From positions 1 to 64,000 of the forward strand of contig RAYR01000009.1 in assembly GCA_003612405.1 (NCBI GenBank): a stretch of 64,000 nt of DNA. Reading direction: 5' to 3'. Of this stretch, positions 9,521 to 17,811 are shown piece by piece. How positions within the stretch are numbered: position 1 is the stretch's first letter; every line of letters starts with the position of its first letter. The translations under genes were made by a program, and so were the position numbers. The notes beneath the pieces were generated by a model that did no database searches, had not been told where the DNA came from, and was given only the letters and a program-made list of their open reading frames with translations. Source of the stretch: a bacterium 0.1xD8-71 (GTDB lineage Bacteria > Bacillota > Clostridia > Lachnospirales > Lachnospiraceae).

Positions 9521-9880
9521 ATGGCAGAAATACAATTAGGCGTTATTGAGGCACGATATGCAGATATGATTTGGGCACATGAGCCGGTTACTTCATCTGA
9601 ACTGGTAAAAATGTCAGCGGTAGAATTTAACTGGAAGAGAACCACGGCACATAATGTATTGCGTAGATTAATAGATAAAGGGTTATTCCGTAATGAAAAC
9701 GGAGTGGTAACTGCCGTGATTTCCAGAGAAGAATTCTATTCTATGCAGAGCAGACAATATGTGGAAGAAACTTTTGCAGGTTCTCTTCCGGCATTTATCG
9801 CGGCATTTATGCAGGGGTCCCGGATCACAGCGGAGGAAGCAGAGGCAATCCGCAGGATGATTGAAAGGGCAGAGGAGTAA
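9521..9880 (+). CDS. blaI: BlaI/MecI/CopY-family transcriptional repressor
   Basis: The 119-residue protein is the usual size for a BlaI/MecI repressor: an N-terminal winged helix (to about residue 75, including RTTAHNVLRRLIDKGL) and a short C-terminal dimerisation region. AAAAGGAAAAG at 9504-9514 provides the ribosome site. In the family the repressor is cleaved or inactivated after a membrane metalloprotease senses its signal. The M56 protease gene starts six bases downstream, and two palindromic operators sit in front of the gene, which fits an autoregulated pair. No beta-lactamase gene is near, so the regulon is uncertain. Confidence 0.9.
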   Translation: MAEIQLGVIEARYADMIWAHEPVTSSELVKMSAVEFNWKRTTAHNVLRRLIDKGLFRNENGVVTAVISREEFYSMQSRQYVEETFAGSLPAFIAAFMQGSRITAEEAEAIRRMIERAEE

Positions 9881-9885
9881 AGGAT

Positions 9886-12000
9886 ATGGGTGCTGTTTTT
9901 TTGAAATTATTAAATATGAGCATTACGGCCGGATGGTTGATAATGGCGGTTTTATGTGTCAGGCTGTTATTTCTAAAAGTTTCCAAACGGGTGAATTGCC
10001 TGTTATGGGGAATCGTAGCGATCAGGCTGATCTGTCCGTTTTCCATTGAAAGTCCGTTCAGTATAGTGCCAAGTGCAGAACCTATAAAATCCAGTACAGT
10101 TGTGGAAGGAAAAGTGCAGAATTATATACCGTCCATAGACAGCCGCCTGACAATTGTTGAAAATACGATAAACCCAATGCTGACAGAAACTTTTGCGTAT
10201 CATGAATCCAATAGTGTGGCGCCCTTGCAGATCGTTACATATGTGGTCGGTCTTGTCTGGGGCGGCGGTATGGTTCTTTTGATAATTGGGGCAATAGGAA
10301 GTGCCGGAAAGCTGCATAAACTTGTAAGAGAAGCTGTACGCATCAGGGATAATATTTATATTTGTGATGCTGTAAAATCACCATTTGTTTTGGGGATTGT
10401 AAGGCCAAGAGTTTATCTTCCTTCTGCCCTGAGCGGGGCACAGATGCCTTATATCCTGGCACATGAATCTGCGCATCTGCAAAGAAAAGATCATTGGTGG
10501 AAAGTGCTGGGTTATTTATTGTTGTGTATCTATTGGTTTCATCCTCTTTGTTGGTTGTCATATTCTCTGTTCTGCAAGGACATTGAACTGGCATGTGATG
10601 AAAAAGCAGCCAAAGATATGACATTTCAAGAGAAAAAAGAGTATTCTAAAGTGTTGTTATCCTGTGCACGACCAAGGAGCCTGATCATGGTGTGTCCGCT
10701 GGCCTTTGGAGAAGTGGGAGTAAGGAAAAGAGTGAAATCCGTATTGCGTTATAAAAAGCCGGCATTATGGGTTCTTGCGGCAGCGGCAGTGGTATTAGTA
10801 ATATTGGCGGTATGTTTTTTGACGAATCCCACAAAAGAGTATCAGATTAGAATTACAATACCTGCTGGAAGTACAGAACCTGTTTGTTATTCGGATGAGG
10901 AAATCAGTCCCAAAGGGAATACACTTATATTTTATGCCGGTGAAGGACTTGGGGATACGGAAATTAAATTGCTTCCGATAGAGGTCAGGAAAGAAAACGC
11001 TTACGATGAAACCACCTATATCACACCGGGGATACCTGTGAAAATGGATGTGGAAAAAGGTGCATGGTTTAAAATAGGTGTGAACGTACAGAATTCAACA
11101 GATGAAAATAAGTATGTATATATATCTGTAAGGAATGTGGAAGTGCGAATTGCTTCTTCAGATGAAGCTAAGGATAGCAGTCTGTTTTCGGAGCAGATGC
11201 CAAGTGGGGAAGATGCTGCACAACAGGAAATGCCGGCAGAAAACGACACGATACAGGATATCATGCTTTATGAACAGCCGGAAGCTGACAAGGTATGTAT
11301 CAAAGTGCAGCCTTCCATGATAAGAGAATACGCCTATTATTATTATATTCCTACAGACCAGGACCAGGAATGGCTGTCGGCACAAGTAGAGGCACTGGAT
11401 CTGGAAGGGAAACCGTTTGACAAACGATGGGAAGGTCATAAAGAAAAAGGCTGGCAGATTATTTATAATGACATAGAAATAAGAGCGTTTGAAGAAGGGT
11501 ACTTATATTACATATATGATGATGAAAATGGTATGATGGAGTGCTTGATAGAAGCGCCTAAGCTGTGCGATTATATACAGATCATGTTAATGGAAAAGGC
11601 AGGTTATCAACAGTACGATGTTTCCCAGATAAAAGATATTGTATCCGCTAAGTTAGATGTTAAGTCCACTTTTACCGGCGGGCAGTTTTATAGTCAGACC
11701 ATAACAGACGCAGAGACGCTGCAAAAGTTTGAAGAGTGGTTTCGTAATGCGGAATATATATATGGAGGAACAGAGTGTGGAACACAATGTGCCTGTTTGG
11801 AATTGACGTTGGCAAACGGGGATGTAGTGAAACTGTCTATGGCGACAGACAGCTGCCCGAATTTTCATATAAATGGAGTTGCCTATGATTATCGTCCGGT
11901 TTCAGATTGGGATAATAGTGAGTTTTATAAATGTTTCGATGAAATACCGTATATTTGTGGTGCGGGTATGGGAGAGATAAAAAAGGGCGGTCAGATATAA
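9886..12000 (+). CDS. BlaR1-like M56 membrane metalloprotease sensor
   Basis: The 704-residue protein has several N-terminal membrane helices, a cytoplasmic M56 zinc protease with HESAH (193-197) and the glutamate of the ELACDEKA segment (E234), then another helix at about 285-305. The outer half (310-704) lacks a recognisable penicillin-binding sensor fold. In its place are beta-rich stretches, a Glu-rich linker and a C-terminal domain with a Cys cluster (ECGTQCAC). By family it should relay an outside signal to its partner repressor by proteolysis. The sensed signal is probably not a beta-lactam. AAAGG at 9879-9883 provides a weak ribosome site. Confidence 0.85.
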   Translation: MGAVFLKLLNMSITAGWLIMAVLCVRLLFLKVSKRVNCLLWGIVAIRLICPFSIESPFSIVPSAEPIKSSTVVEGKVQNYIPSIDSRLTIVENTINPMLTETFAYHESNSVAPLQIVTYVVGLVWGGGMVLLIIGAIGSAGKLHKLVREAVRIRDNIYICDAVKSPFVLGIVRPRVYLPSALSGAQMPYILAHESAHLQRKDHWWKVLGYLLLCIYWFHPLCWLSYSLFCKDIELACDEKAAKDMTFQEKKEYSKVLLSCARPRSLIMVCPLAFGEVGVRKRVKSVLRYKKPALWVLAAAAVVLVILAVCFLTNPTKEYQIRITIPAGSTEPVCYSDEEISPKGNTLIFYAGEGLGDTEIKLLPIEVRKENAYDETTYITPGIPVKMDVEKGAWFKIGVNVQNSTDENKYVYISVRNVEVRIASSDEAKDSSLFSEQMPSGEDAAQQEMPAENDTIQDIMLYEQPEADKVCIKVQPSMIREYAYYYYIPTDQDQEWLSAQVEALDLEGKPFDKRWEGHKEKGWQIIYNDIEIRAFEEGYLYYIYDDENGMMECLIEAPKLCDYIQIMLMEKAGYQQYDVSQIKDIVSAKLDVKSTFTGGQFYSQTITDAETLQKFEEWFRNAEYIYGGTECGTQCACLELTLANGDVVKLSMATDSCPNFHINGVAYDYRPVSDWDNSEFYKCFDEIPYICGAGMGEIKKGGQI

Positions 12001-12102
12001 ACTGTATTAGCCAGTGCGGAGGAATCTCATTGTAAGAACGGCTGTTTTGTGCTACCATAAACACATAAACAAGTCTTCGGACAAAGAAAGGATGACGGTG
12101 AC

Positions 12103-12177
12103 ATGACGCTGATGAAAGAAAAGGCGGTTCAAATGATACGACGTATGCCGGAAGACGAATTTGTGAAATTACTATGA
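12103..12177 (+). pseudogene. 24-codon remnant, antitoxin-like start
   Basis: A short reading frame encodes MTLMKEKAVQMIRRMPEDEF and four more residues, after AAAGAAAGGATG. The start resembles the opening helix of small toxin-antitoxin antitoxins (KEKAVEMIRRMPED-like), but the expected remainder is missing. It may be a relic or a leader peptide. The rest of 12001-12375 holds a hairpin at 12215 and a possible -10 TATAAT at 12320-12325, and no other gene. Confidence 0.3.
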
Positions 12178-12214
12178 GGTGAGCCTGAAAATAAATAATA
12201 TGAAAAGGTATGGG

Positions 12215-12256
12215 GAGCAGGAAGCCTTATCAGTGATAGGATGCCCTGCTCTTTTA
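12215..12256 (+). terminator. hairpin terminator
   Basis: GAGCAGG (12215-12221) pairs with CCTGCTC (12245-12251), with an inner imperfect stem CCTTATC/GATAGG, followed by CTTTTAAT. It separates the BlaR1 region from the LTA-synthase-like gene. Confidence 0.65.
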
Positions 12257-12375
12257 ATATCTGTAAATGAGGTGGAACGAATGAGGAAAAATGATGCAAA
12301 AATGATGCATTTGGCATGTATAATAGCATTATAACAGGAGGACGCAAGTCAAAGCGCTTGCCGTGACAAGACATT

Positions 12376-14823
12376 ATGAGCTCACAAAAGAAGAAAAGAA
12401 AACAGAAGAAGCAGCAATATAGGAAGCAACAGCAAAAGCAGCAACAGAAAAAACAGCAGCAAAAAAGGCGGCAACAGCAGAAGCAGGCGGTACAATCCGT
12501 ACAGGCACCTATAGCACAGCCGATACAGACACCTGTAAAACAGCCGGTACAGAAACAGAAACGGGCACAGGAGGCAGTGCAGACTGTCAAAAAGAAATCC
12601 CTTGCGGCAAAAGTGAAAGCCTTTTGGTCACAAGGCTCTATACGGCTGGCTGTTTTTCTGTCTCTTTCGTGCTTTTATATGGAGCTTGTTTTCAAGCTGT
12701 CAGTCGAAACAATACATACCGGAAGTTCCTTTGTATTTCTGGCTTTATTCTCCCTTTGTACAGGGGTGGTTGTTTCAGGTATTATTTCGCTGCTGCCGAG
12801 AAAAGCAGTGCAGATTCTGGCACCATGCTGTCTGGGATTTTCAGCCCTCATTTTCATTGTGGAATTTCTGGTGTACAGACAGTTTAAGGTGGCATATGAC
12901 TTAAACACCATATTGAACGCCGCAACTGACGCACTGGGCGGATTTGGTGCTGACATCAGGCGGCTGATCTTCTGCTTTGATGGAATCAGTCATATTACGC
13001 TTCTTTTGTTGCCGCTTATCCTGTGGTTTGTGTTAAGAAAAAAGATAATAGGGCAGTTACCCCCAAAGGGTATTTGTCGGGGAATTACAGGGCAGAGAGT
13101 TTATTTTTCTCTGGCACATCTGGCCGGGGGAGCGGTCTGTTATGGAGCAGCTTTGTTCCTTATTTTAGGCTGTGGCCTGCATAAGGACATTTATACAAAT
13201 CAATATAATTTTGAGTCGGCAGTCATGCAGTTTGGGCTGGGTGAGGGGCTGTGTCTGGATATACGGAATCTTGTTTCATCCAAAACAGCTGCGCAAGTCT
13301 TTGAAAGCACGGATGTGCAATTGGTGCAGGACACAGTGGGTACATCTTCGGAAGACAGTCTTATGAGCGGTAAGGAGGAAACTGTATCAGATAGTAAGAC
13401 CATCGTACAGGCAAAAGAGGCTGCCAGCGCACAGGAGGTAGTCGTACTGGAAGAGGGGGCATCCCAAAGCACGGAAACTGTGCAGGAAGATGAGGCGGTA
13501 ACACCGGTTGTATATGGTCAGAGTGTGTTGTCCTCTGTTGATTTTGCTGCGCTTGCTGCCGAAGACGGGAACAACTGTGCCGATATTGATGCTTATGTCT
13601 CTACGCTTACACCGTCAGGCCAAAATGCCTATACAGGTTCTTTTGCGGGGAAAAACCTGATTTTGATCTGTGCGGAGGCATTTTCGGGCTTTCTTATTGA
13701 CCCGGAACTTACACCGACACTTTACAGGCTTTCCACAAAGGGCATTAATTTCAATGACTATTATCAGCAGTCCATTGCCGGTACAACCGGAGGTGAATAT
13801 CAGCTTTTATTCGGTTTGCTTCCGACTTCCGGCGGAAGTTCTGTTAAGGAGATTACGAAGAATGGAACGCATACCAATATAGGCGCGCTTTTAAATGAGA
13901 AGGGGTACTTCGGTATGGCTTTTCACAACAGTACCTACACTTATTACGATCGGCATGAAACGCATACAAAGCTGGGCTACAGTGGTGGATATATGGGAGT
14001 GGGAAATGGTCTTGAAGAGCTTATCAGCCCGAAATGGCCGGCGAGCGATTTGGAATTGATGCAGGAAACTCTGCCAATGTACATTGACAAACAGCCTTTT
14101 AATGCATATTACATGACGGTAAGCGGTCACAGTCTATACACTTTTGACAAAAATGCCATGTCAAGTGACAATAAAGATGCCGTAGACGCATGGTGCGAAA
14201 AGAAAAATCTTTCCTATACGGAGCCTGTACGTGCTTATATTGCGGCGAACCTTGAGCTTGAAAAGGCGGTGACTTATCTGGTGGAAACCCTGGAAGAAGA
14301 AGGGATTGCAAATGACACAGTCATCTGTATCGCGCCGGATCATTTTCCCTATGGGTTGGATGCGGATGCTTCCCTGGGAAATATGCCATATCTATCTGAA
14401 TTATATGGTTATCCGGTGAATACCTATGAGGAACGGGACAGAAGCCGGGCTATTATCTGGTGTGGGGCGCTTGAAGAGAATGAGCCGATCATTGTTGATA
14501 CGCCAGTCTCTTCCGTGGACATGCTTCCGACATTGTGCAATCTCTTTGGGGTGGAATGGGATTCCAGGCTTTATGTGGGAAGGGATGTGCTCTCAGATGC
14601 TCTCCCGCTTGTCTTCTTTGGAAATTATGACTGGAAGACCGACTTAGGGCATTATAGCGCAACGAAGAATACTTTCACGCCGAAAGATGAAAATGCCGTT
14701 ATTCCGGAAGATTATGTAAAGCAGATATCCAGTATCGTGAGAAACAGAATGACATTTGCCAAGTCCGTGCTCAGCCATGATTATTATACGCATGTTTATG
14801 AGGCGGCGTCGGGGGCGGAATGA
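12376..14823 (+). CDS. LTA synthase-like membrane phosphotransferase
   Basis: The 815-residue protein has a highly basic Gln/Lys-rich head (residues 1-75), five membrane helices (about 85-290), a Ser/Glu/Val-rich linker and an alkaline-phosphatase/sulfatase-superfamily domain. That domain has ILICAEAF near its start, the probable Thr nucleophile in AGTTGGEY (T471) and the metal ligands in APDHFPYG. This is the plan of lipoteichoic acid synthase and related glycerol-phosphate transferases, acting outside the membrane. The head is unusual; LtaS normally has only a short cytoplasmic tail. It stands alone between a terminator and small DUF genes. The substrate is inferred from family. Confidence 0.85.
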   Translation: MSSQKKKRKQKKQQYRKQQQKQQQKKQQQKRRQQQKQAVQSVQAPIAQPIQTPVKQPVQKQKRAQEAVQTVKKKSLAAKVKAFWSQGSIRLAVFLSLSCFYMELVFKLSVETIHTGSSFVFLALFSLCTGVVVSGIISLLPRKAVQILAPCCLGFSALIFIVEFLVYRQFKVAYDLNTILNAATDALGGFGADIRRLIFCFDGISHITLLLLPLILWFVLRKKIIGQLPPKGICRGITGQRVYFSLAHLAGGAVCYGAALFLILGCGLHKDIYTNQYNFESAVMQFGLGEGLCLDIRNLVSSKTAAQVFESTDVQLVQDTVGTSSEDSLMSGKEETVSDSKTIVQAKEAASAQEVVVLEEGASQSTETVQEDEAVTPVVYGQSVLSSVDFAALAAEDGNNCADIDAYVSTLTPSGQNAYTGSFAGKNLILICAEAFSGFLIDPELTPTLYRLSTKGINFNDYYQQSIAGTTGGEYQLLFGLLPTSGGSSVKEITKNGTHTNIGALLNEKGYFGMAFHNSTYTYYDRHETHTKLGYSGGYMGVGNGLEELISPKWPASDLELMQETLPMYIDKQPFNAYYMTVSGHSLYTFDKNAMSSDNKDAVDAWCEKKNLSYTEPVRAYIAANLELEKAVTYLVETLEEEGIANDTVICIAPDHFPYGLDADASLGNMPYLSELYGYPVNTYEERDRSRAIIWCGALEENEPIIVDTPVSSVDMLPTLCNLFGVEWDSRLYVGRDVLSDALPLVFFGNYDWKTDLGHYSATKNTFTPKDENAVIPEDYVKQISSIVRNRMTFAKSVLSHDYYTHVYEAASGAE

Positions 14824-14854
14824 TGGGAAAAGAAAACAGACTGGGGGGCAGGCA

Positions 14855-15142
14855 GTGAATGTAAGAAGTTATGAATATGAATCCCTGCTCTATGATGCAG
14901 GGGAAACAGGCGGTGCATACGTTATTTTCCCCTATGATATTAGGAAAGAGTTTGGGCGGGGAAGGGTGAAGGTACACGCCACATTTGACGGGGAGCCGTA
15001 TGATGGCAGTGTTGTTAATATGGGAGTAAAGAATGATGACGGAAGCGTGTGTTATATTATAGGCGTGCGTAAAGATATCCGTTCCCGGATAGGGAAGTGG
15101 CCGGGGGACAAAGTGCGGGTGACAGTCAGGGAACGGGAATGA
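14855..15142 (+). CDS. DUF1905-domain protein
   Basis: This 95-residue protein matches the DUF1905 pattern: GGAYVIFPYDIRKEFG, GRVKVHATFDGEPYDGS and a C-terminal GVRKDIRSRIGKWPGD. I chose GTG 14855, preceded by a G-rich ribosome site (GGGGGGCAGG), because the family begins about there and no in-frame ATG is close. These proteins are small beta-barrels of unknown function, often beside DUF1801 or YdeI-type genes, as here, where DUF1801 starts 17 bases after the stop. Confidence 0.85.
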   Translation: MNVRSYEYESLLYDAGETGGAYVIFPYDIRKEFGRGRVKVHATFDGEPYDGSVVNMGVKNDDGSVCYIIGVRKDIRSRIGKWPGDKVRVTVRERE

Positions 15143-15159
15143 GGCAGGAGGGATGAAGG

Positions 15160-15570
15160 GTGTGGACATGTCCAAAATGCGGGCGTACCTTTAAAAGGCA
15201 GGAACAGAGCCATTACTGTGGGAAAGCGCCGGAAACGGTGGATGAATATATTGCGGCACAGCCGGAAGAGGTACAGGAGTATCTGAAGAAAATAAGAGAA
15301 GCGATTTGCGCAGCGCTGCCGGAGGCGGAGGAGAGGATTTCATGGAGTATGCCGACTTTCTGGAGCAAGCATAATATTATTCAGTTTGCCGGGTTTAAGA
15401 AACATGCTGGCTTGTATCCAGGGCCGGAGGCTGTTCTGGAGTTTTCCGAATGTCTGAAAGAATACAAGACCAGTAAGGGGACGATACAGCTTCCATACAG
15501 CAGACCGGTTCCGATAGAGCTGATTTCTGATATTGCCAGATGGTGTTATGAGACAGGGAATCACCCGTAA
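15160..15570 (+). CDS. DUF1801-family (YdhG-like) protein with N-terminal zinc finger
   Basis: The 136-residue protein starts at GTG 15160 behind AGGAGGG. Residues 4-21 hold CPKC and HYCG, a small zinc-finger-like motif. The rest is a DUF1801/YdhG domain (QPEEVQEYLKKIREAI, ISWSMPTFW, FKKHAGLYPG), the family once compared with frataxin-like iron chaperones. The biochemical role is not established. It lies in a run of small same-strand genes after DUF1905. Confidence 0.85.
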   Translation: MWTCPKCGRTFKRQEQSHYCGKAPETVDEYIAAQPEEVQEYLKKIREAICAALPEAEERISWSMPTFWSKHNIIQFAGFKKHAGLYPGPEAVLEFSECLKEYKTSKGTIQLPYSRPVPIELISDIARWCYETGNHP

Positions 15571-15599
15571 GATTAAGAAAGTTTTGGAAGGTGTGGAGA

Positions 15600-15956
15600 A
15601 TGGAACAGGATGTATTATGTTTTTTTGACAGGAAGCCGGAGGCATTGCCGCTGTATGAGACTTTTGAGCAAAAAGTTTTTTCGGAGTTGGACGGCGTCAA
15701 GGTAAAAGTACAGAAAACGCAGATTGCTTTTTCCAACAGACACAATTTTGCTTTCATTTCATTCCTGCCGGTGCGGAAAGCAAAGGACCGGCCTGTGGTT
15801 TATATTGTTGTGACTTTCGGGTTGGGATACCGTTTAGAGTCCCCGCGCATAGATGCGGCGGTGGAGCCGTATCCCGGACGTTTTACTCATCATGTCCTGG
15901 TCTCCGGGACAGGAGAGATTGATGGAGAGAAAGGGACGGACAAGGCAGGAGGTTGA
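15600..15956 (+). pseudogene. DUF5655-like protein, 3' end lost
   Basis: The 118-residue reading frame starts at ATG 15600 (GGAAGG at 15584-15589) and contains the family pattern FFDRKPEALPLYE, VKVQKTQIAF and YIVVTFGLGYRL, then [12 protein letters not shown]. After [10 protein letters not shown] it runs into sequence belonging to the next gene in another frame and ends KGTDKAGG. About 20 C-terminal residues of the family are missing. The neighbouring gene lacks its N-terminus, so one deletion probably joined them near 15920. The protein may still fold, but its normal end is gone. Confidence 0.7.
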
Positions 15957-16209
15957 CGAGGTAATTCGATGGCTTACAGGGTACAGCCAGCCGGAACTGG
16001 AGGGGATGCTGGAAAGGCCGGTGCCTTATGAGGTTTTCTTCCGGGATGCTCCGGAACCCAATGAAAACAGGCGGCTGATCAAAGGTGTGGTCTGTGGCGT
16101 CAGGGTGGAAGATGTCAAAGAGCCTCTGATGCAGGAGATACGCTATCTGGATAAGCTGGTTGATGAGCTTGCCAGGGGGAAGACTATGGATAAGATACTG
16201 CGTAAATAA
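15922..16209 (+). pseudogene. DUF2200-like protein, 5' end lost
   Basis: Starting from ATG 15922, the 95-residue frame carries [35 protein letters not shown] and [17 protein letters not shown], the core of DUF2200. The family's first 20 or so residues (a MERIYKMSFA-like opening) are absent. AGGAGA at 15911-15916 could still drive translation. It overlaps the truncated DUF5655-like gene in a different frame, which marks a deletion junction. Whether the shortened protein is made is unknown. Confidence 0.7.
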
Positions 16210-16252
16210 AACAGGACATCAGGCTGATGTATGGCATCTCCCCGGAGGTGCC

Positions 16253-16447
16253 TTATTTGTGCAGTTTTAAGGTGTCTTTTTCGTATGAATTCTGCCAATC
16301 AGGGCAGAGGTATGTCTCACTCCATGCCATCATGGTCTGTAAGACGGGAATGAAGCTCTCCCCGAACCGTTGGACTTTGTAAAAGAACACATACCATAAG
16401 ATAAGGATTTTCCATTTGCCGCCGATCACGGACTGGAGTCTGCCCAT
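16253..16447 (-). pseudogene. HxlR-family regulator, internal deletion
   Basis: On the minus strand the frame reads SVIGGKWKILILWY, the conserved opening of HxlR winged-helix regulators, then VQRF and directly GESFIPVLQTMMAWSETYLC, which is typical of the HxlR C-terminus. About 45 residues, including most of the DNA-recognition helix, are missing between RF and GESF. The join is in frame. The N-terminus is also degenerate. This is a remnant, not a working regulator. Confidence 0.65.
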
Positions 16448-16920
16448 CGGGACGGAGAGTGGTGACGATGACACGCTTGCTTTGGCGGGAAAAGGGTACA
16501 CGGCGGCTGACATACTGGAGCAGTGCCGGAAGCTTTTACCCGGTTACCGCCTATCTGCCAAAAGAGAGAATAGCTTTTGAGAGTATGCAGGTGTCGGAAA
16601 TATATAATATAACAATTCCTGTATGTTGTATAATAAAGGCTAGGATTATATAACATGAGGGGTGTTTTATTGTTTGAATTTTCATCACCAAAGGAGGCAT
16701 GTATATGAACACAAAAGAAACCATTTTAACCCGCGCGGCACAGGGAAACCGTCCGGGTCGATGGTGATGAGCGTGCCAAAGCTGTCCTTGTCCTGACGCA
16801 CCGTACGCTGCGCAATAATTTCAGATAGGATTTTAAAATATCAAATAGGAAATCAGACGGAAAAGGAATATGTATGCAATGAATGTAGAAAATCTGGCAT
16901 TTCTGATGAACAGATGAATT
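16448..16920. other. decayed intergenic region with short coding fragments
   Basis: No intact gene is visible. The plus frame ending at 16580 contains GKGYTAADILEQCRKLLPGY, which looks coding but has no start or recognised family. A 20-codon frame at 16705-16767 has a good ribosome site (AAGGAGG at 16691-16697) and opens MNTKETILTRAAQGN before stopping. On the minus strand 16756-16823 reads RTVRQDKDSFGTLITIDPD, another apparent fragment. A -10-like TATAAT lies at 16629-16634. I read this as a patchwork of gene ends. Confidence 0.45.
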
Positions 16921-16940
16921 GGCCGGAATAGGGAGGGCAT

Positions 16941-17268
16941 ATGAGAGTATTATTAACATCGGCGGGTTTGGAAACGGAAGAAATCAAAAAGTACTTTATG
17001 GATATGACAGGGAAAGATATGTCTGTAGTAAAAGCACTATTTATCCCTGCGGCGGCAATACACAGTATTTACTTGAAAGAATCAATGCCACAAGATTTAA
17101 TAAATCCTTGCTGGCGTATATCAATGACAATGGCCTGGTAATCGGGGTAAGTGCCGGAAGCCTCATTTTTTCCAATAATTTAAAGAATAATCTGGGGTTG
17201 ATAGATACAAAATTGAAGCAACTATATTTTATGTTGAAGGAGGCGTTGTAGTTGATGCTTGGGAGTAA
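16941..17268 (+). pseudogene. peptidase S51 (class I glutamine amidotransferase-like), deleted
   Basis: Three frames in sequence carry pieces of a peptidase E-like protein. The opening MRVLLTSAGLETEEIKKYF with ALFIPAAA is in one frame. GGNTQYLLERI and the nucleophile elbow GVSAGS are in a second. A tail, VEGGVVVDAWE, ending at 17265 is in a third. The first join is at CCCTGCGGCGGCAATAC, where IPAAA and CGGN overlap, so a deletion of roughly 60 residues at short shared sequence is likely. A full family member has about 200-220 residues; this has about half. It is not functional. Confidence 0.7.
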
Positions 17269-17531
17269 GAAATAAATAATAGTCCAATAAGCACAACTGT
17301 ATCTACAAGTAGAACAGTAACTACACTTTTTATTAAACCATATACAAACATTATAGAAAACACCTCTACTGACAGAGCAATAAAACATAAATAGTTTGAT
17401 AAATATTCTGTTATAAGTTCTCCGTAGATATAGTTCATTAAAAATCTCACATAGATAACTGGTCTTAGCAAAATACGGATACAGATACAAGCTAATGGAC
17501 TAACTGTGGCAATGCATAGAGGAGGTGTCAC
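17229..17531 (-). CDS. possible small hydrophobic protein
   Basis: A 100-codon frame begins at GTG 17531 with no clear ribosome site. It encodes long hydrophobic segments (for example VEVFSIMFVYGLIK and VTVLLVDTVVLIGLLF) that could be membrane helices. No family is recognised. It may be a remnant of a membrane protein or chance coding in A+T-rich DNA. Confidence 0.25.
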   Translation of the reverse strand: MTPPLCIATVSPLACICIRILLRPVIYVRFLMNYIYGELITEYLSNYLCFIALSVEVFSIMFVYGLIKSVVTVLLVDTVVLIGLLFISYSQASTTTPPST

Positions 17532-17602
17532 TTTTTAACATATAGATAAGTCAGAGGTATGTATCACTGATTGGGCGGGCCGAAAGCCCCTGGTTCACCG
17601 AA

Positions 17603-17628
17603 CGGCGGGAAATTTCCCCGCTGTTTTT
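17603..17628 (+). terminator. hairpin terminator upstream of the RelA/SpoT unit
   Basis: CGGCGGG (17603-17609) pairs, with one G-T pair, with CCCCGCTG (17616-17623), followed by five T. It insulates the following operon from the decayed region. Confidence 0.6.
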
Positions 17629-17676
17629 AGGAAAATTTCCGCTCAGTGTGTGACTTTAAAAAGAACTACTACTATA

Positions 17677-17705
17677 TTGTATTCCATTGGTTCGTATATT
17701 ATAAT
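17677..17705 (+). promoter_or_regulatory. putative sigma-A promoter of the RelA/SpoT-DGQHR operon
   Basis: TTGTAT (17677-17682), 17 bp, then a perfect TATAAT (17700-17705). Transcription would start near 17712, which rules out the start codon at 17650 and supports a translation start at 17758, 17785 or 17812. Confidence 0.5.
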
Positions 17706-17811
17706 TGAATCATTCAGAGGTTATTTGAAAGAAATTTACGGCAGAACCATTACAGTGATGCATGTGCAGGTTTCAAAGGAAGCCATGGGGTATGTATCAA
17801 TGGAGGAAATT

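Noticed and set aside
12129..12590. Minus-strand Cys/Phe-rich frame of 153 codons
   Set aside because: It is the mirror of the Lys/Gln-rich start of the LTA-synthase-like gene; the odd composition comes from CAG/AAG repeats read backwards.
17650..17811. Upstream start of the RelA/SpoT gene at 17650
   Set aside because: It lies before the likely promoter and lacks a ribosome site; ATG 17812 has GGAGG at the right distance.
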